Assembly: GCA_030609605.1 (NCBI GenBank)
Contig: JAUWBY010000042.1
Coordinates: 1 to 13,002 of the forward strand
Direction of reading: 5' to 3'
Source: Candidatus Eiseniibacteriota bacterium
GTDB lineage: Bacteria > Joyebacterota > Joyebacteria > Joyebacterales > Joyebacteraceae
Length of the DNA: 13,002 bases
Under the pieces are notes generated by a model. It made no database searches. It saw only the letters and a program-made list of their open reading frames with translations, and was not told the origin of the DNA. Both the position numbers and the translations under genes were made by a program. This document shows positions 7,451 to 13,002 of the stretch, one piece after another. Position 1 is the stretch's first letter. Every line of letters begins with the position of its first letter.

Positions 7451-7925
7451 AGGCGGTGTCACAACCGGCGATGAGATCTTCCTGTCGGAATCGGAAGACC
7501 TCAAATCGTGGTGTGCTCTCGGACCAGTCATGAAGGGGCGGCGGCACTACTGGGATGAGATGATCGGTTCGGGCCCCCCGCCGGTGAAGACGCGTGAGGG
7601 CTGGCTTCACATATACCACGGGATTGCGACGCACCTGGTGAGCGCCTTCATCTATCAGGCGGGCGTCGTTCTCCTCGATCTGGATGATCCGACGCGCGTG
7701 ATCGCTCGGGGGCGGGACAACATCCTCGAGCCGAGAGAGTCGTACGAGCTGACGGGTCAGGTGCCGAACGTGGTCTTTCCCGGGGGGATGATCGTCGACG
7801 ACTACGATGACGACGGTTTCGCTCTGTCAGAGAGCCGCGTGCTTCTGTACTATGGGGCAGCTGATACATCGGTCTGTCTGGCGACGACGACTGTAGCAGA
7901 GTTGCTCAGCGCCTGCCGCGTCTAG
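7326..7925 (+). pseudogene. GH130 enzyme, C-terminal fragment in the next frame
   Basis: This frame holds the C-terminal half of the same GH130 protein. The first in-frame ATG is 7326, but recognisable sequence begins only at about 7433 (PNVKQLEGGVTTGDEIFLSES); codons before that are the out-of-frame reading of the N-terminal half. Landmarks are DLKSW, HYWDEMIGSGPPPVKTREGW, LHIYHGIATH (His/Tyr expected at the phosphate or sugar site), AGVVLLDLDDPTRVIARG, ILEPRESYELTGQVPNVVFPGG and YYGAADTSVCLATTTVAEL at the end, all characteristic of GH130. What is missing between the halves is the strand usually reading roughly K-x-x-G-x-Y-x-x-L-x-R-P, about a dozen residues. Alone this fragment lacks the catalytic Asp and should be inactive. 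No Shine-Dalgarno supports independent translation. Confidence 0.83.
7431..7437 (+). other. Probable deletion junction in the GH130 gene
   Basis: The seven bases CCGAACG read as the end of (F)PE-R in the upstream frame and as PN-V in the downstream frame. Both readings fit the family at their own positions (LFPE before, RPN...QLEGG after). The simplest history is recombination between two copies of this 7-mer, removing the intervening segment of 3n+2 nt (about 38 nt if the family spacing I remember holds). The junction location is seen; the mechanism and size are inferred. Confidence 0.6.
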
Positions 7926-8040
7926 TCAGCCGAGGGCAGTATCGGTCCCGTCGCATCCGGCTGGACCAAGGCTGCACTGATCCCGCCGCGTCTGACCAAC
8001 TCAAGGCAGCGCCGAGCCCGCGAGTGCGTCGCGCCCGGCC

Positions 8041-8048
8041 GAAGGAGG
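8041..8048 (+). promoter_or_regulatory. Ribosome-binding site for the GTG-started GH38 gene
   Basis: GAAGGAGG, a nearly perfect Shine-Dalgarno, lies seven bases before GTG 8056. It fixes GTG as the start, and the resulting N-terminus (MPSAPKKAFIVSHTHWD) places the GH38 zinc motif at the usual distance. Confidence 0.8.
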
Positions 8049-8055
8049 CGCCAGC

Positions 8056-10887
8056 GTGCCATCCGCGCCGAAGAAGGCATTTATCGTTTCCCACACGCAT
8101 TGGGACCGGGAGTGGTATCTCACGTACCACCAGTTCCGCGTGGATCTGGTTCACGTTGTCGGGCGGGTTCTCGACGTCCTCGAGAACGATTCTGACTTCA
8201 AGTGCTTCGTCCTCGATGGGCAGACCGTGGTTCTTGAGGACTATCTCGAGGTCTGTCCCGAGGATGAGCCTCGGATCCGAGCGTTTGTGACAAGCGGAGC
8301 CCTCGTGGTAGGCCCCTGGTACGTGCTCCCCGATGAGTTCCTTGTGAGCGCGGAATCGCACGTGCGCAACCTCCTCATAGGACATGCTGTCGGTTCGCGA
8401 TTCGGTCCGGTCCAGAAGGTCGGCTACATCCCGGACTCGTTCGGCCACATCACTCAGATGCCGCAGATCCTGCGTGGAGGTGGGATTAGTTCGTTCATCT
8501 TCACGCGAGGGAGCGGTGACGAGATTGATGAGCTCGGTCTCGAGTACACCTGGCAGGCACCCGATGGGAGCGAGGTTCTCGCTATCAACCAGTGCGGTGG
8601 GTACTGCAATGCCTCTGCGCTCGGATTCCAGGAGCTATGGCATGCGCACACGCAGCGGGAAGTCGATGTCGGCCGCGCCGTCGAGCAGGTACGGGAGCTG
8701 TTCGGGAAGATGAGCGAGCGCTCGAACGGCGACATCTGCCTTCTGAACAACGGCTGCGATCACTTCCCACCGCAGCAGGCATTCGGTGCCGTCCTGGGTG
8801 CGTTGAGACAGGCATTCCCTGAGACCGAGTTCGTGCACACCGACTTCGCAGCCTACGTCGATGCCGTGCGCGAGGCAGGCTTCGCCTCGCGTCGTTACTC
8901 GGGAGAACTGATATCCGGCAAGCTCCATCCCATCCTGACGGGTGTGTGGTCCACGCGCACCTACCTCAAGCAGATGAACGACTCCTCACAGAGCCTTATC
9001 GCAGGGGTTCTGGAACCCTTGCAGGCCTATCTCCATTTCGTGACCGGGAGCGAGTATCCACAGGGTCAGATCAACTACACCTGGAAGCTGCTCCTCAAGA
9101 ACCATCCGCACGATTCGATCTGCGGGTGCAGTACTGATGAAGTTCACCGTGAGATGGTTCCCAGGTTTGCTGGAGTCATCGATATGGCCGAGCAGCTGCT
9201 CAGGCGTTCGATGACACGCTTGGCTCCCTCGTTCGCGCGCAGTCCGGACGGGGATGGCGAGATCGTGATCGTGGTCGCTAACCCGCTTCCCGAGAGGCGG
9301 ACCGAGGTGGTGGAGCGCCTGGTGGTTCTCCAGCCATCGGATGCCGATCCTGATGACCTTCGGGTCTACAACGAAGACAGGCGATCCGTTCCCTTCCGGA
9401 TCATCGATGTGAAGCACGTGGAGCGCTTCTGGGGAATCGACTACCGCTCCGAGCTCACCTATGACTCGCAGCGCGACAAGTTCCGTGTCTACCTGGACAC
9501 ATTCGGCAATCGCATCGTGCGCGGAGAAGACCGTAGACAGGAGAGTGACCGTTACTTGGTTGTTCAGTTCCTCGCGCGCGATCTTCCCGCGTGCGGGCAC
9601 ACGAACTACTACCTGAGCGATAAGGGGGCGGCTCCTGCCTGGGTGGACGCCGGCGATCCGGTCAGGATCAGCGAGGGTGTCGCCGGTAGCGGACACGGCT
9701 GTGAACGTGTTGCGGGAAACGAACACATTGGTGAAGGTGTTGTCGAGAATGAGCATGTCCGTGTCACGATTCGTGCGGACGGGACATTTGATCTTCTCGA
9801 CAAGTGGACGGAGACGGTTTACAGGGGACTCAACCGGCTTGAAGATACGGAGGATGTCGGCGACGAGTACGACTACGCTCCCTGCGCCGAGACACAGACC
9901 GTCTACTCGAACGGCGCGGCAGGCGTCGTGCGCGCTCTGGAAGCCACGGATTTCGCCGCGACGTTGGAGGCGGAGCACGAGTTCGAGTTGCCGGAAGCCA
10001 TAGAGCCGGACAGGAAACGCCGCAGCTCTCGTACGGTCAAGTGCCGCGTGAGAACACGCATCAAGCTGACGCGCGGAAGCCCTCTGGTTGACGTTGAGCT
10101 TCTCTTCGATAACAGGGCGAAGGACCACCGGCTGAGGGTCGAGTTTCCCTCAGGCATTCAGTCAGAAGAAATCGTTTCCGACGGACACTTCCATGTGAAC
10201 GTGCGACCGCTCACGCAGGTGGGAAGTGTGGACTGGGTCCAGCCCCCGGCCGGGACCTGGCCACAGCAGGACTTCTCGCTCATTGAGGATGGTGGGAGGG
10301 GGCTCGCGGTTCTCAACCGAGGACTCCCCGAGATCGCAGCAAAACGCAGTGAGACGGGTGTGGTCCTTTCTCTGACGCTTCTTCGCGCAGTCGGATGGTT
10401 CTCTCGTGACGATTTCGAGACTCGCTGTTCCATGAATGCCGGCCCGACGCTCCACACTCCGGACGCCCAGTGCATCGGTGAGCAGCGCTTCCGGTATGCG
10501 GTCGTTCCCTTCTCGGAAGACCGCGTCACATTCGGGTTGCGGTCGCTGTCGCAGCGATGGCGTATGCCGGTTCTGACCAAACAGGGCGTAGAGGACGGCC
10601 ACATTGCTGGAGGCGTGAGTCTGATCGAAAACACCGATCCGCGTACTGTTGTGACCGCGGTCAAGCGGCATGAACTCAGGGACACACTGATCGTTCGCCT
10701 GTTCAACGAGACGGGGGAAGAGGTCGCGGAGACGCTGACCTTCGGTCTCCCGATTGGTTCCGCCTGGGAGACGGATCTCCTCGAGGAGCGTGGTGACAGG
10801 ATGCAGCCGTCCGGCCGATACCAGCTCCCTCTTGAGCTGGGGCCACACGCCATCATGACGATCGAGGTAGAATTCGCTCCGGAGTAG
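8056..10887 (+). CDS. GH38 alpha-mannosidase
   Basis: A 943-residue cytoplasmic retaining alpha-mannosidase with no signal peptide. The catalytic domain opens with SHTHWDREWY, giving zinc ligands H15 and D17. GYIPDSFGHITQMPQIL holds D127, equivalent to the aspartate nucleophile and zinc ligand of GH38. GPWYVLPDEF (86-95), FIFTRG (147-152) and NNGCDHFPPQQ (231-241) are further active-site segments. KNHPHDSICGCSTDEVH (348-364) supplies the final zinc-ligand His, probably H352. The helical bundle and C-terminal beta-domains follow; NEHVRVTIRADGTFDLLDK (565-583) marks the start of a conserved beta-domain. The length is close to, slightly above, E. coli MngB-type enzymes, partly because of three 10-residue repeats at 539-568. 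It would release mannose from alpha-mannosides or mannosylglycerate-like compounds. It follows the GH130 gene by 130 bp and is separated by 5 nt from the next gene. Substrate linkage cannot be told from sequence. Confidence 0.95.
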   Translation: MPSAPKKAFIVSHTHWDREWYLTYHQFRVDLVHVVGRVLDVLENDSDFKCFVLDGQTVVLEDYLEVCPEDEPRIRAFVTSGALVVGPWYVLPDEFLVSAESHVRNLLIGHAVGSRFGPVQKVGYIPDSFGHITQMPQILRGGGISSFIFTRGSGDEIDELGLEYTWQAPDGSEVLAINQCGGYCNASALGFQELWHAHTQREVDVGRAVEQVRELFGKMSERSNGDICLLNNGCDHFPPQQAFGAVLGALRQAFPETEFVHTDFAAYVDAVREAGFASRRYSGELISGKLHPILTGVWSTRTYLKQMNDSSQSLIAGVLEPLQAYLHFVTGSEYPQGQINYTWKLLLKNHPHDSICGCSTDEVHREMVPRFAGVIDMAEQLLRRSMTRLAPSFARSPDGDGEIVIVVANPLPERRTEVVERLVVLQPSDADPDDLRVYNEDRRSVPFRIIDVKHVERFWGIDYRSELTYDSQRDKFRVYLDTFGNRIVRGEDRRQESDRYLVVQFLARDLPACGHTNYYLSDKGAAPAWVDAGDPVRISEGVAGSGHGCERVAGNEHIGEGVVENEHVRVTIRADGTFDLLDKWTETVYRGLNRLEDTEDVGDEYDYAPCAETQTVYSNGAAGVVRALEATDFAATLEAEHEFELPEAIEPDRKRRSSRTVKCRVRTRIKLTRGSPLVDVELLFDNRAKDHRLRVEFPSGIQSEEIVSDGHFHVNVRPLTQVGSVDWVQPPAGTWPQQDFSLIEDGGRGLAVLNRGLPEIAAKRSETGVVLSLTLLRAVGWFSRDDFETRCSMNAGPTLHTPDAQCIGEQRFRYAVVPFSEDRVTFGLRSLSQRWRMPVLTKQGVEDGHIAGGVSLIENTDPRTVVTAVKRHELRDTLIVRLFNETGEEVAETLTFGLPIGSAWETDLLEERGDRMQPSGRYQLPLELGPHAIMTIEVEFAPE
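9671..9760 (+). repeat. Three degenerate 30-bp tandem units inside the GH38 gene
   Basis: Units are 9671-9700, 9701-9730 and 9731-9760. The second and third agree at about 19 of 30 bases by hand. They encode SEGVAGSGHG, CERVAGNEHI and GEGVVENEHV (residues 539-568), consensus xExVxGNEHx. The third unit merges with the normal NEHVRVTI strand of GH38 enzymes, so the first two look like in-frame duplications of its lead-in, placed in a likely surface linker. Confidence 0.7.
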
Positions 10888-10892
10888 CACTG

Positions 10893-11600
10893 ATGTCCGA
10901 GGTTCTCACACAGCGTTTGATAGGTACGCTCAACGAGAAGCCGCTTCACGCATCTCTCAAGGAGTGGTACTCGGAGCCGGGTGATGTCTTCGAAGTGCCC
11001 GTCGACGGCTATCAGATCGATATCGTACGCGGTGACCTCCTCATCGAGATCCAGACCGGCGGATTCACCCCCCTCAAACGGAAACTCAGGAAGCTCACCG
11101 AGAGCCACAATGTCAGGCTCGTGTGTCCGGTTGCCATCGACAAGTGGATCGTGAAGCTTCCCAAGAAGCGCCGGGGCAAAGAGACGCGTCGGAAGTCACC
11201 GAAGCACGGCGGACTCGAGCATGTGTTCGTCGAGCTTGTGAGCTTCCCAAAGCTTCTGTCCTCCCCGCGCTTCTCTCTTGAGGTTCTTCTGATTCGCGAG
11301 GAGGAGATCAGGCGCTTCGATGGGAAGAAGGGCTGGCGCAAGCGCGGATGGGTGACGGAGGAGCGCAGGCTCGTGGAGGTCGTTGAGAGCCGGCTGTTCG
11401 ATAGCCCCGACGCGATGCGGGAGCTGATTCCCGCTGATCTCAAGGAGCCCTTTCCAACGTCAGATCTTGCGGAGGCCATCGGTCACCCGCGATGGGTCGC
11501 GCAGAAGATGGCCTACTGTCTGAGAGAGATGGGCGCTATCGCACCGGTAGGGAAGGACGGCAACTCGATCCTCTACGTGAGGTCACACGAGACTGACTGA
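10893..11600 (+). CDS. Conserved-looking protein of unknown function, nuclease-like motif plus winged-helix-like C-terminus
   Basis: A 235-residue soluble protein. The function is not known to me; I have the impression of similar proteins (NEKPLHxxLKEWY...IDIVRxDLLIEIQT) in varied bacteria, but cannot verify this. Residues 12-28 are GTLNEKPLHASLKEWYS. Residues 34-54 read EVPVDGYQIDIVRGDLLIEIQ: an acidic residue (D43), a short hairpin, then E52-x-Q54. This resembles the D...(E)xK/Q core of PD-(D/E)xK-type nucleases, with basic helix residues (LKRKLRKL, 61-68) after it. A basic loop KKRRGKETRRK (91-101) could bind nucleic acid. Residues 187-230 (FPTSDLAEAIGHPRWVAQKMAYCLREMGAIAPVGKDGNSILYV) look like a winged helix with a recognition helix and wing. 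ATG 10893 has GGAG at 10881-10884 and is 5 nt after the GH38 stop, so it is co-transcribed with the sugar genes, which may be chance. Nuclease activity is inference. Confidence 0.85.
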   Translation: MSEVLTQRLIGTLNEKPLHASLKEWYSEPGDVFEVPVDGYQIDIVRGDLLIEIQTGGFTPLKRKLRKLTESHNVRLVCPVAIDKWIVKLPKKRRGKETRRKSPKHGGLEHVFVELVSFPKLLSSPRFSLEVLLIREEEIRRFDGKKGWRKRGWVTEERRLVEVVESRLFDSPDAMRELIPADLKEPFPTSDLAEAIGHPRWVAQKMAYCLREMGAIAPVGKDGNSILYVRSHETD

Positions 11601-11669
11601 GCCGGCACCCGAGGCAGGTCGAATCAGCCTCTGCCTGGCGGCGTGGGGTTGAGACGAGAACAGAGCAGG

Positions 11670-11710
11670 AACGGAGAGGGCGGGGCCCGTGGGGCTCAGC
11701 CCTCTCCGTT
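11670..11710. terminator. Strong hairpin between convergent genes, probable transcription terminator
   Basis: AACGGAGAGGGC (11670-11681) pairs perfectly with GCCCTCTCCGTT (11699-11710), a 12-bp stem. The 17-base loop can itself form a 4-bp GCCC/GGGC hairpin (11685-11688 with 11692-11695). Downstream on the plus strand is only a modest T-rich stretch (TTTCATTGTT, 11709-11718), and the minus side has no T-run. It lies 70 bp past the last plus-strand stop and 20 bp from the minus-strand stop, as expected for a shared terminator. Confidence 0.8.
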
Positions 11711-11729
11711 TCATTGTTGATGCAAATCG

Positions 11730-13002
11730 CTAGTCCTGCTCTGCGGTCTCGCCGCTGCTGCCGCCGGTGGCTTCGCCGCCACTCCCGGCGGTCTCGCCGC
11801 TGCTGCCGCCGGTGGCTTGGCCGCTGCTGCTTCCGGTGGTCTCGCCGCTGCTGGCGCCCGTGGAGTCCTTGCTCCCACTAAGCGTGAACCTCAGAGGGAC
11901 CGAGATGGTCGCCTCTACTGGCTCGCCGTCCTTGAGGGCCGGCCGGAACAGCCACTGGCTGGCCGCTGCGATGGCAGCCTCGGCGAGTTCCGGACAATCG
12001 GGCACATCCTGTTCGATGTGGATGTCCCCGACGGTTCCGTCCGTGCCTACGGCGATGCTGAGAATCACGAGCCCATCGATCTTGTTTGCGCGTGCTATCT
12101 CCGGGTACTCCGGGGTCACCTGCTTCACGAGGATCGGCATTGTCGTCGGCTCAGCGTCCTCGGCGGGGGCACTTGGGTCGGCGCCGCCGGTTGGAGGCAT
12201 TGTTGTCGGCTCAGCGTCTTCGGCAACGGGACTCGGTCCGGCATTGCTGGCTGGAGGACTGCTGTTCTCCGTGTCCGGAACGGCGCTCGAGGAGAGAGGG
12301 AAGACCGACGTTGCGACTACAGCCAGGACGGCCACCGCAAGAGCGATTCTGTGTTTTGCCATTGGTTTGAACCTCCATGGTTGGCCAAGCCGCTCGAATC
12401 TCCGTCGTATCAGCGATGAGCTGCTCAGACGGATAGCCGCAGGTGTTCGAGTAGGCTCGAGTTCTAGTTGCAGGAGGTGCGTGAGCGCGGAAGCAAACGT
12501 CCTCGGTTTCACTCCTCCGTTCAGCACGGCCTCATCACACGTCATCTCGCTCGTTTCTCCAAGCGCTCTCAGGAGCAGCCAGAGAGGTGGATAGAAGAAG
12601 AAGAGAACGATCGCCGCGCGCTTCGCAACGGCTCGCAGCGGGTCGAACCTTCTCCTGTGAGCATCTTCGTGCAACAGGACGCCTCTGAGTTCATCGACAC
12701 TCAGATTTGCGAGGATTTCCTCGGACAACACTATCCGGGGGCGCACTATACCAGCCACAGTAGGAGCTGTCGCTCCCTTGCTGACCACGATTGCAGATGC
12801 CTTGATACCCGCGTATTTCATTGCCTGGCTAAGACGCCGGGAGCAATGGACATCGATGCATGCGGCAGGGACGATCCGTTTCGGCGCCCTTACAATCCAG
12901 GTCAGAATCAGGGCAACTGCAGTCACGGTCCACAGGATGGTAATGAGAAGCAGATAGCCATCGGATAGGCCTGCAACTACGTTCGTTGCGGGTTTGGTCA
13001 CC
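11730..13002 (-). CDS. BlaR1-like M56 metallopeptidase fused to a TonB C-terminal domain (5' end outside window)
   Basis: The frame is open to the right edge. The first visible GTG (12999-13001) is probably internal, because M56 proteins usually have more N-terminal helices than the one seen here. Numbering from it: TM at 15-37; zinc-protease motif HEDAH at 111-115 in LRGVLLHEDAHRRRFDPL; TM at 129-147; ETSEMTCDEAVL (149-160), carrying the likely third ligand; TM at 218-240; then a Pro/Ala/Thr-rich periplasmic linker (241-287) with AEDAEPTTMP twice. A TonB C-terminal domain follows at 288-375 (PEYPEIARANKIDGLVILSI, VGTDGTVGDIHIEQ, ASQWLFRPALKDGEPVEATISVPLRFTL). Beyond it is a 48-residue Ser/Gly/Thr/Glu tail. 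M56 domains sense a periplasmic signal and cleave a partner such as a BlaI-type repressor; none is visible here, though one may lie upstream off the edge. Role (signalling versus TonB-like energy transfer) is uncertain. Confidence 0.92.
   Translation of the reverse strand, partial: VTKPATNVVAGLSDGYLLLITILWTVTAVALILTWIVRAPKRIVPAACIDVHCSRRLSQAMKYAGIKASAIVVSKGATAPTVAGIVRPRIVLSEEILANLSVDELRGVLLHEDAHRRRFDPLRAVAKRAAIVLFFFYPPLWLLLRALGETSEMTCDEAVLNGGVKPRTFASALTHLLQLELEPTRTPAAIRLSSSSLIRRRFERLGQPWRFKPMAKHRIALAVAVLAVVATSVFPLSSSAVPDTENSSPPASNAGPSPVAEDAEPTTMPPTGGADPSAPAEDAEPTTMPILVKQVTPEYPEIARANKIDGLVILSIAVGTDGTVGDIHIEQDVPDCPELAEAAIAAASQWLFRPALKDGEPVEATISVPLRFTLSGSKDSTGASSGETTGSSSGQATGGSSGETAGSGGEATGGSSGETAEQD
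11743..11818 (-). repeat. 31-bp exact direct repeat in the Ser/Gly tail of the M56-TonB gene
   Basis: Positions 11743-11773 and 11788-11818 are identical, 45 bp apart (15 codons). A shorter related copy (16 bases) starts at 11838. They encode the repeated GGSSGETA / SSGQATGG / SSGETTG text at the protein's C-terminus. In-frame spacing suggests expansion by slippage. Confidence 0.85.
12136..12224 (-). repeat. 29-bp direct repeat in the linker of the M56-TonB gene
   Basis: Positions 12136-12164 and 12196-12224 match at 27 of 29 bases by hand and are 60 bp apart, exactly 20 codons. They encode the two AEDAEPTTMP copies in the periplasmic linker between the last membrane helix and the TonB domain. 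Confidence 0.85.

Noticed and set aside
7926..8055. Possible promoter or regulatory element in the 130-bp gap before the GH38 gene, with a loose CCGCGTCT repeat at 7916 and 7985
   Set aside because: Only eight bases match, no -35/-10 pair or dyad symmetry could be supported; only the Shine-Dalgarno at 8041-8048 is kept.
8986..10128. A 380-codon open frame antisense to the GH38 gene
   Set aside because: The whole span is covered by confident GH38 coding sequence; the antisense protein shows no recognisable domain.
11743..12224. Regularly spaced repeats that could suggest a CRISPR array
   Set aside because: Spacings are multiples of three inside one coding frame, spacers are themselves repetitive, and there are no cas genes.
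11767..12594. A 275-codon plus-strand open frame opposite the M56-TonB gene, with an apolar Ala/Ser/Leu-rich translation
   Set aside because: The repetitive Pro/Leu/Ala text arises from reading the Ser/Gly repeats backwards; the minus strand has the HEDAH and TonB motifs.

Overview
The window reads as a high-GC (roughly 60% by eye), Gram-negative bacterial chromosome. Evidence for an outer membrane is a signal-peptide beta-barrel protein (2517-3794) and a TonB C-terminal domain (11730-13002). Starts are a mix of ATG, GTG and TTG, most with clear Shine-Dalgarno sequences. There are no SusC/SusD-type genes, so a typical Bacteroidetes polysaccharide locus is unlikely. The gene mix would fit an uncultured FCB-like or Planctomycetes-like lineage, but this is inference and no marker gene is present to settle it.

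Layout. Positions 1-11600 form one uninterrupted plus-strand run with overlapping or nearly touching genes, probably one or two operons. (A) 1-3794 is an export module: the end of one FtsX/MacB-type permease, a second permease, a LolD/MacB-type ATPase, and an outer-membrane beta-barrel whose TTG start overlaps the ATPase stop. (B) 3833-10887 is a carbohydrate module: a secreted CBM9-like protein, a sodium:solute symporter coupled to it by an ATGA overlap, a GH130 glycoside phosphorylase-type gene that is broken, and a GH38 alpha-mannosidase. (C) 10893-11600 is a conserved-looking protein of unknown function with a nuclease-like motif and a C-terminal winged-helix-like region. A strong hairpin at 11670-11710 separates this run from a convergent minus-strand gene (D), a BlaR1-like M56 metallopeptidase fused to a TonB C-terminal domain, which runs off the right edge.

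Working together: GH38 would trim alpha-mannosyl residues and GH130 would phosphorolyse or hydrolyse a beta-mannoside, both in the cytoplasm (neither has a signal peptide). The symporter would import the sugar and the CBM9-like protein would bind glycan outside the inner membrane. The set suggests use of a mannose-containing glycan such as mannan or an N-glycan core. In this sequence the GH130 gene appears to have lost about 35-41 nt in its middle, leaving two frames. The likely scar is a 7-bp sequence at 7431-7437. This is either a real recent deletion or an assembly fault.

No tRNA, rRNA, insertion sequence, CRISPR array or phage gene was seen. No gene-free stretch exceeds 300 bases. The most unusual items are the GH130 deletion, the exporter with its own barrel, the nuclease-like unknown protein, the M56-TonB fusion with a Ser/Gly tail, and a 30-bp triplicated segment inside the GH38 gene.
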